Source of the DNA: Muscardinus avellanarius
Lineage: Eukaryota > Chordata > Mammalia > Rodentia > Gliridae
Assembly (NCBI GenBank): GCA_963383645.1
Contig: OY726559.1
Span: 122,622,721 to 122,686,720 of the forward strand
DNA length: 64,000 bases
Direction of reading: 5' to 3'
The notes beneath the pieces were generated by a model. The model was given only the letters and a program-made list of their open reading frames with translations, made no database searches and was not told the origin of the DNA. The translations under genes were made by a program, and so were the position numbers. How positions within the stretch are numbered: position 1 is the stretch's first letter; every line of letters begins with the position of its first letter. Positions 11,241-21,292 of this stretch are shown here, in pieces.

Positions 11241-11569
11241 CACAGAGAAATATCGCAGAAAATATAAATCAGATGCTTCCCCTAATCAACAGGAAGAGGT
11301 TCAGCTATAGAAAGGGCCCTATAGTGAAGCAACTAATGTGACCAATCAGAGGGTATGGAATAGTGGAGGATGAGGCCTCTTTAAAACACAGGAGGTACAT
11401 AAACAAATGTATCAAAGTTAATCACCAAACAGGCATGGGATTGAGGGAGGGGGAGGAAATGGGATGGGGGATAGATGAGGGCTAATTGGATGATGTGTGC
11501 TTGTATATCCTCTCAAGTCTTGTACTCCAATGTGATTGATATATGTCTACAATGCACCAATTAAAAAAA
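11241..11569 (+). mobile_element. L1-3'UTR-like tail of the composite element
   Basis: This segment matches, throughout its length, the reverse complement of 61190-61550. Shared blocks include GACCAATCAGAGGG, AAACAAATGTATCAAAGTTA, GGGCTAATTGGATGAT and AATGCACCAAT before the A-run. The 61-kb copy also shares 25 of 30 bases with the local L1 3'UTR (61451-61480 against 16241-16270). A tail borrowed from an L1 3' end would explain mobilisation by L1. Confidence 0.65.
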
Positions 11570-12010
11570 AAAGCCAGCTTCAGCTACTTAGTGAGGCTTT
11601 CAGCAACTTAGTGAGACCCTGTTTCTAAATAAAATATATTAAAAAAAAAGTTCTGGGAGTATAGCCCAGAGGTAGAAAGCCTCTGGGTTCCACCCCTAGT
11701 ACCACCAAAACAAAACAAAACAAAAAAACAAGGGTTAAGGATGTAGTTCAGAGGTAGGCAGAATACTTCTGGGTTTGATCCCCAGTATGGCAAAAAACTA
11801 ACCACAAAACCAAAAAAGTTATGAAACATGATGTATTGAGTTGATTTTAAGTTAACATGTGGATGGAAAGGAGGAAGAAAGGTAAATGAAAAACTCATAA
11901 TTAATTAAAAATCAGTGATTAAATACAGTTGTTCTTATTACTGTTCTACTTTTTCATATACTTGAAATTTTCTATAACAACAACAACAACAAAAATACCT
12001 TTAATTTCAT

Positions 12011-12147
12011 AGGCTGAGGCTGGAATATTTCAAGTTTGAGGCTGGCTCAGCAACTCAAAGACCCTGCCTCAAAAAAAAAAAATAGCAGGGGGTATATCTT
12101 AGTGGTAGAGCACCCCTGGGTTAAATCTTGGGTACTGAAAAAAAAAT
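12011..12147 (+). mobile_element. SINE type III, 5'-truncated
   Basis: Only the end of the B1 half and the ID half (CTTAGTGGTAGAGCACCCCT) remain. Confidence 0.7.
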
Positions 12148-12738
12148 CCCCTTTTTGATGTCTTAGTATGGTTTTGGGAAGGAACAAAATTTGTAGTATG
12201 TGTTCAACTTTTATCTCTACCTAGAAGTGCAGAACTTTTCACTTTTCAACAAATGTTTATTGAGTATCCATTATGTGTTAGTCACTGTGCCAAAATGCTC
12301 TCAGGAATATGAAGAAAGATGATAATTCATTTTAACTGATGGACTATACTGAGTTTTTTAAAAAAATTCAAATATATGGCTCTCTGTGATGTTTTGACAA
12401 TTTTTAGAGTTTTGACAATTTTTTATGACCTCTGAATTTGTCTCAATTTTGGTTTAAATGCATGTTTTTATGAAATATGAAAGAAAGAATCCTAAAGGGG
12501 TAAAAAGCATTGAGTTTAAGATGGACTATTTATGGGTTTGGGTATTTCCTCAACTGTGAATAGTGTTCTCAGACAAAACATGTAAATGGCTTAAATAAGG
12601 GATAAAAATGGTACTAACATTAGTACTAAGAATAGAGAACTGTTTTTATTTACTAGTATTCAGAGAGAAAAGACAAAATCTCTACCAGAAAAATCCTACA
12701 AAGGTGAGAGGTTTTGGCAGGTAGAAAATAACAGGAAA

Positions 12739-12950
12739 GGCTGGGTGCAGTGGCACATGCATTTTAATCCCAGTGCTTGGGAGACAGAAAGGAGGAGCAC
12801 AGGTGTGAGGCCAGCCTCAGCAATTTAGCAATACCCTCAGCAACTGAGTGAGACCCTCTTTCAAAGTAAAAAATAAAAAAGAGTTGGAGGTGGTTTAGGG
12901 GTAGAATGCCACTGGGTTCTGGGTTCTATCTCCAGTACCCCAGACAAACA
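12739..12950 (+). mobile_element. SINE type III
   Basis: Sense dimer. The right half has a local 8-base duplication (GGGTTCTGGGTTCT). Confidence 0.8.
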
Positions 12951-13411
12951 AAGGACAGGGAGTGCAGTGTTGGTGGCTAGTAGAATCTGGCTTAAAGTGA
13001 AAAATCTTGGCTTTTTCCCCCCTTTTGTCAGTGATGGAAATGCATGGACTGAGGATATTACTTATTAAATTTATTGTTATATAAAATTATTCCCATTAGT
13101 CTCAAGGGAACTGTTGCTTTCCTGTGGGGCAGACAGCTACTAGAGAGTCCATGAACCAACAACCTTGGATCTTAGTGGGTAACACTAGGAGGCCAACCAT
13201 TCCATCCAGAGAGCAATTTATTACACCCATTTATCACTTGAATATCTCTCTTCTTTTGGCTCTTCTTCTCTGATGTTTCTAGAATACTTGTCTTCTAAAA
13301 AGGGGCCAAGGTCAAGTCAATCTTCCAAGAAAGCAAAACGTCCTTCCCTTTGGCTGTTTTTTCTTTCTTTCTTTCTTTTACTTCCTTTTTCTTTTTCTTT
13401 TTTTTTCTTCT

Positions 13412-13844
13412 TTTTTTTTGTGGTACTGGGGATGGAACCCACAGGCATTCTACCTCCGAGCTATACCCTAGTCCCTAGTTTTTGGTTTTTAAATTTTTTA
13501 AAATTTTTATTTATTTTTGCGGGTCTGGAGAAGGAACCCAGGGGCATTTGACTTCCAAGTCACACCCCCCTGCCCTATTTTTTATTTTGAAACAGGGTTT
13601 GAGTTGTAAATGGCCTCACGAAGTAGCTGAGGCTGTCCGCAAACCACGATCCTCCTGTCTCAGCCTCTCGAATGCTGGGATTACAAGCGTGCACTCCACA
13701 CCTGGCTGGTCTTTTTTTTGAAATAGGGTCTCACTTGAGTTGTGAAGGGCCTCACTAAGTAGCTGAGGCTGTCTGCAAACCACGATCCTCCTGTTTCTGC
13801 TCCTAAATGCTGGGATTACAAGCATGTGCCACCACGCCCCGCTT
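13412..13844 (-). mobile_element. SINE, outer copy split by a second SINE
   Basis: The ID part is about 13412-13490; the B1 part resumes at about 13710-13844, ending CCACCACGCCCCGC. Confidence 0.82.
13513..13707 (-). mobile_element. SINE type II, inner copy
   Basis: GCGGGTCTGGAGAAGGAACC to TGCACTCCACACCTGGC, nested in the outer SINE. Confidence 0.82.
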
Positions 13845-13989
13845 GCTTTTTCTTTTAACTGTATATATTTCTCTCAACAACTTAGGTCTCCCTGATAAAA
13901 TGTGTAGTGTCTGTGTATGTAAACATATGCATTTAAGTATAGAGTGGGAGGCTCTTAGAAAGTTCTACAGAAGTCCTGTGGGCAAACTG

Positions 13990-14153
13990 GCTATGGTGGC
14001 ACATGTTTTCAGAGACAGGAGGATCACAGGTTCCAAGCCAGCCTCAGCAACTTAGCCTCAGAAACTTTGTGAGACCCTCCCTCCAAATAAGTAGAATCGG
14101 TCTGGGGGTGTATCCTGGAGGTAGAATGCCCATGGGTTCCATCCCCAGTAACC

Positions 14154-14188
<35 letters not shown>
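13990..14188 (+). mobile_element. SINE type III with (CA)n tail
   Basis: Sense copy with an internal deletion in the B1 half. The tail is now a CA microsatellite. Confidence 0.8.
14155..14188. repeat. (CA)n microsatellite
   Basis: About 16 CA units at a SINE tail. Confidence 0.95.
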
Positions 14189-14299
14189 CATTGTTGGACC
14201 TGCCCAGTGACAGGTTATGGTGAATGGACAATGAAAAGCCTCTAAAATTATAACCATTTTGAGAGCAGGGTAGGTTTTAGATCTTCAAAAAGCATTTAA

Positions 14300-14490
14300 G
14301 CTGGGCGTGGTGGCGCACGCTTGTAATCCACATGCCTGGGAGGCCGAGACAGGAGGATCACGCAGGTTTGAAGCCAGCTGCACTGGCTTAAGAGACCCTG
14401 TTTCCAAATAAAAAGGATAAAATAGGACTGGGAGTATAGCCCGGAGGTAGAAGGGCTTCCAAGAACCCCAGTACCACACACACAAAAAAA
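14300..14490 (+). mobile_element. SINE type I with target duplication
   Basis: Sense copy flanked by AAAGCATTTA on both sides. Confidence 0.9.
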
Positions 14491-14535
14491 AGCATTTAGT
14501 ACTATGCCTTGCATGTAAGAAATATTCATTAAATA

Positions 14536-14690
14536 CTTTAAATCATTTATTGATATTATTTTTATATTAATTTATTGACATTATTTATTTATTGATACTA
14601 ATTAATTTATGGATACTAATTTAATATTTGTCCATATTAATTTAATAAATAAATTATGATATAATTAATTTATTGATATTAATGATAGGA
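14536..14690. repeat. AT-rich (TTAATTTATTGATA-like) tract
   Basis: Imperfect repeats of ATTAATTTATTGATA-type motifs. Confidence 0.7.
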
Positions 14691-14989
14691 AAAGTACTAT
14701 TAATTAACATTGAATTTATATTACTTGGTTGTTTCTTTTTGAGCTTTTGAAGAAAGTCTTCTGGTTCTATCTGGTGAAGTCCGCAAAGGCCTAGAAATTA
14801 GTTATAATTGATATACAACTTCACGTTTTATATTCTGCCTTCTATGTATGTCAGGAGTATCATTGGAGAGAATGACATTCCTTTATTTAAAGGAGGGCTT
14901 GAAAAGACATTACAGCATAAAAATACCTTCAAATTCTAATTTTAAAATGATTGGTAGACTGAATTTCAGCTCCTCCTTTTTAAGTTTTC

Positions 14990-15065
14990 TATGATCTTGG
15001 CACTATGTTAGGTACAACAACAGTTCCAACCCTCAAGGAGTTCACAATCTATTGAGAAAAATAAA
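14990..15065 (+). mobile_element. L2-like fragment
   Basis: TTGGCACTATGTTAGGTACA, then CCCTCAAGGAGTTCACAATC, resembles the L2 3' region. Confidence 0.45.
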
Positions 15066-15085
15066 GTATAAAATAAAACTACAAA

Positions 15086-15217
15086 CTGGGTGTGTGGCAC
15101 ATACTTGTAATCCTAGTAATTGGTAGGCTAAGACAGGAGGATTGCAGCTTAGAGGCCAGCATGTGGTAATTTAGTGAAACCTTGTTTCAAAATAAGAAGT
15201 AAAAAGAGCTGGTGGCA
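15086..15217 (+). mobile_element. SINE type III, left half
   Basis: B1 half only (CTGGGTGTGTGGCACATACT ... TTTCAAAATAAG), followed directly by another copy. Confidence 0.7.
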
Positions 15218-15338
15218 GCTGGGCATGTTGGTGCATGATAATAATTCCAGTAGTTGGGATGCTGACACAGGAGGAATGCAGGTTCCAGACCGGCCCCAGC
15301 AATTTAGTGAGATCTTGCTTCAAAATAAAAAATTAATA
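15218..15338 (+). mobile_element. SINE type III, left half
   Basis: A second B1 half in tandem, ending TTCAAAATAAAAAATTAATA with no ID half. Confidence 0.7.
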
Positions 15339-15667
15339 GGGATATCTATTATATTCCTTTTTCCCCCAAGATTTCTCTCCAGTTTTACCAGTGAGCCATG
15401 AATCCTACCATGGGAATGAGGCCTTAAAAGTTGCCTAATCAAACTTTTTATTAGATCTTTGCTGAGAGAGGGATGTCATTTGGTTTGTATCATTATATAT
15501 TGTTAAAGTATTGTATTATTTGTATTATTATGTATTATTAAATAATATGATAGATGACAAAGAACATATTAGATGAAAAAGAACAGAAAATCTAAGTCCT
15601 GTTGATTTAATCATGAAGATAGACCTAGGTTCACAGCTGTTTAATTTAGAGATTCAAAAACATCACC

Positions 15668-15873
15668 ATCATGGTGGCACATGCTTGTAATCCCAGCATT
15701 TGGGAGGCTGAGATAGGTTTGCAGACAGCCTCAGCTACTTAGTGAAGCCCTTCACAACTCAGTGAGACCATGTTTAAAAATAAAGAATAAAAAATTGGGT
15801 AGGGGTTGTAGCTCGGAGTTCAAATGCATCTGGGTTCCAGCCCCAGCCCTGCAAAAAAAAAAAAAAAAAAAAA
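15668..15873 (+). mobile_element. SINE type II
   Basis: Sense copy. Its A-tail abuts the L1-interrupted SINE. Confidence 0.85.
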
Positions 15874-16396
15874 GCCGAGCATGGTGGCACACACTTGTAA
15901 CCCCAACATTCAGGAGGCTCTGGGTTTGTGGCCAGCCTCAGCTACTTAGTGAGGCCCTCTGCAACTCAGTGAGGCCCAGTCTCTTTTTTTTTTTTTTCAT
16001 TTTTATGTGGAACATATTGAAAATGGCATACATTCAGACTATGCTTGGTACGCTCCCCCCCACTTCACCCCCCTCAACAATGTGTGTCCAGGTTAACCAT
16101 GCTATATTTATAGTTTTACACAGATTCGGATGTAGCTCCTTCATTAATCATCCTCAGCCTTCTTCCTCTCCTATCCTTCCACTCTAGCTTTGGTGAGGTT
16201 TCTCCTCCATTGTCTGGAGTTCCTCTGGTATCCCTAATACTCCCTAGTTTGAGCATATTAGAGAAAACATAAGTCCCTTCTCTTTCTGTGCTTGGCTGAT
16301 CTCACTTAACATAATGTTTTCCAGGTCTTTCCATCTTCTTGCAAATGACATGATTTTGTTCTTTATAGCTGAGTAGGATTCATGTTGTGTATTTTC

Positions 16397-16789
16397 TCAT
16401 AATTTTGCAATCCATTCATCTGTTGGTAGAGACCTAGGTTGGTTCCATATTTTGGCTATTACAAATTGTGCTGCTATGAACATGGGTATGCATATGTTAC
16501 TGTAGTTCTCTGATTTCAACCCCTTTGGAAAGATACCCAGGAGTGGTAAAGCCGGATCCAGTTTTCTAAGGAATCTCCACACTGATCGCCATAGCGGCTG
16601 AACTAGTTTGCACTCCCACCAACAGTGTAAAAGAGTTCCTCTTTCCCCATGTCCTCTCCAGCACTTGTTATTTGATTTCTTTATGCTTGCCACTCTTACT
16701 GGGGTTAGATGGAATCTCAGTGTAGTTTTGATTTGCATCTCCCTGATGGCTAATGATGTTGAATATTGTTTCATGGATTTCTTGGCCAT
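16397..16789 (-). pseudogene. L1 ORF2 C-terminal fragment
   Basis: 130 codons survive without a stop and end at the natural ORF2 terminus. The Cys/His-rich C-terminal segment is recognisable (CW-x(10)-LHCWWEC). The endonuclease and reverse-transcriptase domains are absent because of 5' truncation and later insertions, so no active enzyme can be made. Confidence 0.85.
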
Positions 16790-16904
16790 TTGTATCTCTT
16801 CTTTTGTGAAGTGTCTCTTCAGTTCAGTTGCCCATTTCTTGATTGGGTTGTTTTGCTAGTGTAGAGTCTTTTGAGCTCTTTGTATATTAGCCCTCTGAGT
16901 TGTG

Positions 16905-17050
16905 GCTGTTTGTAATCCCAGCATTCGGGAGGCCACGGTTCGCGGACAGCCGCGGCTATTTAGTGAGGTTCTCTGCAACTCAGTGAGACCCAGTTTCAAA
17001 ATAAAGAATAAAAAATAGGAAAGGGGGTGTAGCTCAGAGGTCAAATGCCC
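16905..17050 (+). mobile_element. Type II SINE inside the L1, 5'-truncated
   Basis: It starts within TTTGTAATCCCAGCATTCGG and ends GAGGTCAAATGCCCC. The L1 sequence appears to lack a few tens of bases across the junction, suggesting a deletion at insertion. Confidence 0.75.
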
Positions 17051-17262
17051 CCTCCCATTCTGTAGGTTTTCTCTTTAGGTTCTTGATGGTTTCCTTTGAT
17101 GAGAAGAAACCTTTCAGTTTGATGCCATCCCACTTGCTAATTATTGCTTTAATTTCCTGTGCTTTGGAGGTCTTGTTGAGAAAGTTACTGCCTGTGCCTA
17201 TATGTTGGAGTGTTGAGTCTATGCCCTCTTCTAATAACTTCAGAGTCTCTGGTCTAATTTCT

Positions 17263-17504
17263 TTTTTCTCTTTCTTTCTTTCTTTTTTTTTTTTTTTTTT
17301 TTTTTTGCGGGTCAGGGGATGAAACCCAGGGCCATTTGACCTCTGAGCTATACTCCCTGCCCTGTTTTTTATTCTTTACTTTGAAACTGGGTCTCACTGA
17401 GTAGCAGAGGGCCTCACTAAATAGCTGAGGCTGTCTGCGAACCGCGATTCTCTGGTCTCAGCCTCCCGAATGCTGGGATTACAAGCATGTGCCACCATGC
17501 CCGG
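17263..17504 (-). mobile_element. Type II SINE inside the L1, with perfect target duplication
   Basis: Its pyrimidine-rich tail, then GCGGGTCAGGGGATGAAACC, ends at CATGCCCGG. The 16-bp duplication CTCTGGTCTAATTTCT is at 17247-17262 and 17505-17520. Confidence 0.9.
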
Positions 17505-18225
17505 CTCTGGTCTAATTTCTAAGTCTTTGACCCATCTTGAGTTGCTTCCTATGTATGGTGAGAGGTAAGGATTTAGTTCCATCTTTCTACAAATGGTTAG
17601 TCAGTAAAGATCAATTGATGTGTGGGTTTGTTTCTGTATCTTCTATTCCACTGGTCAGTCTGCCTGTTGTGCCAATACCATGCTATTTTTACTACTATTG
17701 CTCTATAGTATAATTTGAAGTCTGGGATTTTGATGCTTCCTGCATGGTTTTTATTGCTGAGGATTGCTTTGGCTATTCTTGGTCATTTCTTTCTCCATAT
17801 AAAATTCATTACTGATTTGTCTAGGTCTATGAAGAATGTCGTTAGTATTTGAATAGGAATCGCATTGACTCTATAGATCACTTTTGGCAGAATGGCTATT
17901 TTGATTATATTTATTCTGCCCAGAGACCCAGTTTCAAAATAAAGAATAACAAACAGGGCTGGGGGTGCAGCTCGGAGGTAGGATGCCCCTAGGTTACATT
18001 TCTAGTACTGCAACAAAACAAAACAAAAAATCACCAAAGATCAGATCTCTTTTTGGGAATGGTTTATTTATATTGGCTTCATTTTATCCAGCTAGATCTT
18101 ATGTTTGGAAGATGGCTCCTAATGGAACAAGGGCTTCTTGTGGTTTTGAGCACATATAGAAGGGATTGTCTCTGAAGCTCTCTCAGAACAAATAGGAAAA
18201 ACTTCCCATAAATTTGGCCCTCTCA

Positions 18226-18430
18226 GCTGGGCTGGTGGCGCATGCTTGTAATCCAGCATTCAGAGGCTGAGACAAAAGGATCTGGGTTTGCAGCCAGCCT
18301 CAGCTACTTAGTGAGGCCCTTTGCAACCCACTGAGACCTTGGTTCAAAATAAAGAATAAAAAATAGGGCTGGAGTGCAGCTTGGAGGTAGAATGCCCGAG
18401 TTCCTTCTGCAATATTGCAGAAATAAAATT
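18226..18430 (+). mobile_element. SINE type II, the last repeat before the promoter
   Basis: Sense copy, GCTGGGCTGGTGGCGCATGC to an A-rich tail. No repeat follows it until 21293. Confidence 0.82.
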
Positions 18431-19284
18431 GCCCCTCTCATTGGCACAACCATGTGGCTTGTGATGCCAATTGCTAACCAATAACTGTTGCAGGGAATAG
18501 GATTATGCTCATATGCTTAGACTGGAAATATCTGCTATATATAGCAGGTAGCCAGGGCAGGGATGGGGCTGACCTATTTTCTTTTTTTTAAACCAAGATA
18601 AGGAGGTGGAAAGAGTGGATACTGGGAAGGTTAGACACCAAAGATATGACATAAGATCCCGGTGTGGCCCTTTACAACGCCATAGAAGACCCGGCACCCA
18701 AAAGTCACTGTCCTGCTGGACAGCTCCAGTGACAACAGTCACGCGTGTGCAGCTCGGTCGGCTTCCATCCAAGTTCAGGATCTAGTGAACCTTCTTGTGG
18801 TCTTGTTGGCCTCAAGCGTTGGCTGGTTCTTCTTTTTGTCACTTTAGATATGTCGTCTTCTTCACAGTATTTCCTTTGCTTGGGCCATACTGCTTTTGTT
18901 GGCCCCAAAGAATCAAAAGACTGACTGCCACTCGAGAAAATCTTACTTCTAGGCCCGAATTTAAGGAATGGGGGCTTGGCTAGTCTGTCTTCCTTCTACT
19001 TTTTGCTTCTTCAGGCCAAGTTTACAGTCTGCGCATCAAGACCGTGCCCGTGGGACAGAAGTTCCGCCTGAGCGCTGGTCTGGGCGCACATTCCGGGCTG
19101 GGCTGGGCGCGCAGGCGGCGGGCTCAGGCCTCCCCGGGTCGCCGCGCCCACCCCGCCGCGGCCTGGGGCTGGCGGCCGGCCCGGGGCAGACGCTCCGCCG
19201 CCCCGCACCCGCGGGCGCGCAGGGGTTAAGAGCCGGCCGCGCGGAGGGATCCGGGCGGCGGTGCTGAGGCTGCCTCCGCGGAAG

Positions 19285-19438
19285 ATGTCCGCCTGAGGAG
19301 ACCACAAGTTGTGTGCGGGGACTGCGGCGCCCCGCAGCCAGGCGGCCAGGCCGGGAGCCGCCCCGGAGCCGGGCCGGGCCGGGCGGGAGGCGAGCGCGCG
19401 CCGAGCAGGCCCAGGTGGATGCGGAGCCGGGGCGGCAG
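19285..19438 (+). other. TCF12: TCF12 exon 1 (5'UTR), start position uncertain
   Basis: The 3' boundary is a good splice donor, GGCGGCAG|GTAACC, with the cut after 19438. It pairs with the acceptor ending at 19831 to give a 393-nt intron 1. The transcription start cannot be read from sequence; 19285 is only a nominal left edge within the CpG island. The exon as drawn has a minimal ATG-TCC-GCC-TGA upstream ORF at 19285-19296 and a second upstream ATG at 19419, which opens a longer reading frame overlapping the main start (see findings). Confidence 0.6.
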
Positions 19439-19831
19439 GTAACCGCGCGGCCGGCAGGGGCGGCGGGCGTGCGGCGCGGCGCGGCCCCCGGCTCCGGCCC
19501 GGCCCCGGCCCGCCAGGCCGCGCCAAGTCGGCCGCCCGCCCCCGCCCCCGCGGGCCCTCGTCGGGAGCGGCGCGGCCTGGCGGGGCCGGCGGGCTCATTG
19601 TTCGGGCGCGGGCGCGGGCGGGCGGGGGCGGCGGCGAGGCGGGGCCGCAGCGGCGCGGTCGCGGCCGCGGCAACTTGTCGGCCCCATTGTTGCCGCGAGC
19701 GGGTCGTGGGGCGCTCGCGCGGCGGAAACTTGCGAGGCGCGTCGCCGCGGCCCGCCCGCGCCCCCTGACCCCGCGCCCCCTGACCCGCCGACCCCGGCCT
19801 GACCCCGGCCCGCGCCCTGCCTCTGCCGCAG

Positions 19832-19932
19832 GACCCGCTTGCCAGGAGTGGCCGAAGATGAATCCCCAGCAGCAGCGCATGGCCGCTATCGGGACCGACA
19901 AGGAGCTGAGCGACCTGCTGGACTTCAGCGCG
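19832..19932 (+). CDS. TCF12: TCF12 (HEB) exon 2: 5'UTR end and first coding exon, residues 1-25
   Basis: The translated part is 19858-19932; 19832-19857 is 5'UTR. The product is an E-protein, a nuclear class I bHLH factor that dimerises with tissue-specific bHLH partners on E-box DNA in neural, muscle, cranial-suture and T-cell development. The 25 codons begin [20 protein letters not shown] and end LDFSA. The N-terminus matches TCF12 rather than TCF4 (which begins MHHQQRMAALG). The start was chosen because this is the conserved E-protein N-terminus and has A at -3. The acceptor is TGCCGCAG|GACCCG and the donor GCG|GTAGGA. The [10 protein letters not shown] helix is activation domain 1, known in the family to bind p300/CBP and ETO proteins. 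The bHLH exons lie beyond this window. Confidence 0.95.
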
Positions 19933-20729
19933 GTAGGACTCGCGGGCGCCCCGGCCAACTCCGGGCCGCGGCGGACGCCACTCTTCCGACTTGATGCCAG
20001 GGGCCGCCCACTTGGCCGGTGCCCGGGGCCCTGCCGGCGCGCGGCTCTGCTCGCGCCCACCTTGGTGATCGTAGTGATTTTACACTTTTTAGGAAAAAAA
20101 GTCTTCCTCAGCACTTCTCACCATTTACCTCTCCAGCATCTCATGCTGTATGGTTCCCGAAAGGTGTTAGCTAAAAGATAGCCAGTCCAGGGCTAAGATT
20201 TCCAGACTTTTGAGCTGAGTAATTTTAAGACAAATACACAGTATATGTCTGTGTACCGTATATATATACGGGCTTAACATGGAACTTGTCTTAAAAATAT
20301 AAAGCGAAACCTCAGGGCTCATTGCCCGTATTTCTTTCAAATGGGCTATATGCCTTTATTAATGCTGTTAAAAGGCGGACTACTACCTGCTTGATGGAAC
20401 TGTAATATAACCCTTACTGTATGTAGTAATTTCATTGGACAGGATTCTGACTGTAACTGCGTATTAAGTAACGCTAATGTAATGAGATTCACTTAGCCGC
20501 AAAGTGAAGATCACGGGTAAAAATTTACCATTTAAACTTAATTACCCTGGCATCTTTCATTTAAGCGACTGCATTTTTAGAATGGATATTCCCAGCTCGT
20601 GTTAGGAAATGGTATCATTCAGTGTTACCATTTTAATTTGAATATATTTCCAATTTTATTTCAGTTTTCCAGTGAAATATAGTAACTTAGTGATGACTTT
20701 GGGTGGACTTTGGTTTGCAAGGAATCTAG

Positions 20730-20885
<156 letters not shown>

Positions 20886-21292
20886 TAGTAGAAAAGCACC
20901 AAGCGTGTTTGTATCTTTAGTATCTTTAGTGTGTCAAATTAAAATGATAAAAAAGCCTCAAATTTGGGAAGTTGCACTAAGGATTCATCGAAATATGGAT
21001 TGAAATGTGAATTTACAAGTTCTATTTACTATGAATTATAAAATTGAAAACTGTCTTGAATTTTAGGGATTATATCATGCCTGTACATTTAGAAAAGTGT
21101 CAGAAGAAAATGCTCTGTGGCTCATGGATGATTTTTAAAAAATTACTTCATATAAATATGTATTAAAATTGCTAAGTTTTCAGCTTATTAGCCTTATAAA
21201 ACCCTCGGGTTCTTAAAAAATGGGTAAAATAGTATTATTGGATATCTGTTTGTAAAAGGTGGAACTAAGTGAAGCAAAAATTAGTAAGGTTT

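Larger units (their letters stand above)
8245..11569 (+). mobile_element. SVA-like composite VNTR retroelement, full-looking 3.3-kb copy
   Basis: Layout from 5' to 3': GC-rich tandem duplication of a unit of about 120 bp (8242-8484, then a partial third unit); A-rich tract at about 8574-8606; about 480 bp of unrecognised sequence with an internal T-run (about 8872-8887); VNTR (9083-11240); about 330 bp of tail; terminal A-run ending at 11570. It interrupts a type Ib SINE and is flanked by a 14-bp target duplication with one mismatch (8231-8244 AAAGCCAGCCTCAG; 11570-11583 AAAGCCAGCTTCAG), where the intact SINE has this sequence once. Poly(A) plus target duplication mark L1-type retrotransposition. 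It encodes no reverse transcriptase, so it must be non-autonomous. The tail matches a second copy at 61 kb and resembles the L1 3'UTR. I do not recognise it as a named family. Confidence 0.8.
8161..11728 (+). mobile_element. Type Ib SINE, interrupted by the composite element
   Basis: Its left part is 8161-8244 and it resumes at 11570-11728, ending AGTACCACC plus an A-rich tail. Its own target duplication CAAGGGTTAA is at 8151-8160 and 11729-11738, proving that both parts belong to one insertion that predates the composite. Confidence 0.85.
7982..11800 (+). mobile_element. Oldest SINE of the nest (type III), split in two
   Basis: The left half is 7982-8150 (TGCACATGATGGTACACATC, then A-rich). 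The right ID half resumes at 11739-11800 (GATGTAGTTCAGAGGTAGG, then TTTGATCCCCAG). The two halves make one ordinary SINE once the 8161-11738 insertion is mentally removed. Confidence 0.75.
15984..17923 (-). mobile_element. L1 retrotransposon, 5'-truncated: ORF2 3' end and 3'UTR
   Basis: The poly(A) is the T-run 15984-15997, the 3'UTR is about 15998-16396, and ORF2 C-terminal coding runs from 16397 rightwards. The minus-strand frame 16397-16789 holds the L1 ORF2p C-terminal signature ([46 protein letters not shown]). Sequence to 17923 still tracks L1 ORF2 in antisense, but two SINE insertions and frame breaks disrupt it. The L1 landed inside a SINE: AGGCCCAGTCTC (15972-15983) and AGACCCAGTTTC (17924-17935) are the likely target duplication. 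It is inactive. Confidence 0.9.
15874..18012 (+). mobile_element. Type II SINE split by the L1
   Basis: The left half, 15874-15983, runs GCCGAGCATGGTGGCACACA to ...GAGGCCCAGTCTC. The right half, 17924-18012, runs from AGACCCAGTTTCAAAATAAA to its A/C-rich tail. Confidence 0.85.
1..19019. other. Intergenic DNA upstream of TCF12
   Basis: No gene is supported here; every open frame overlaps SINE, L1, microsatellite or VNTR sequence, or is short and without homology I recognise. Stretches over 300 bases with no recognised content: 653-1195, 3061-4663, 4876-5466, 12148-12738, 12951-13358, 14491-15085 (AT-rich, with an L2-like piece), 15339-15667 and 18431-19019 (immediately upstream of the CpG island, SINE-free). 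Confidence 0.8.
19020..20075. promoter_or_regulatory. CpG island promoter of TCF12
   Basis: About 1 kb of very GC- and CpG-rich sequence in otherwise AT-rich DNA, with repeated CCGCCC/GGGCGG Sp1-type boxes (for example 19531-19552, inside intron 1) and no convincing TATA box. It covers the noncoding exon, intron 1 and the first coding exon. No SINE lies between 18431 and 21292. Broad TATA-less initiation is typical of housekeeping and developmental regulator genes, and divergent antisense transcription is common from such islands, but neither can be shown from sequence alone. Confidence 0.9.

Noticed and set aside
19011..20114. 367-codon minus-strand open frame across the CpG island
   Set aside because: Ala/Pro/Arg/Gly-rich translation of CpG-island DNA antisense to TCF12 exons, where stop codons are rare because of GC content. 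No domain is recognisable, and the frame crosses exons and introns alike.
19309..20181. 290-codon plus-strand open frame containing the TCF12 N-terminus
   Set aside because: It is in frame with the true start at 19858 but runs through intron 1 upstream and intron 2 downstream; good splice sites at 19438/19832 and 19932/20772 show the real structure.
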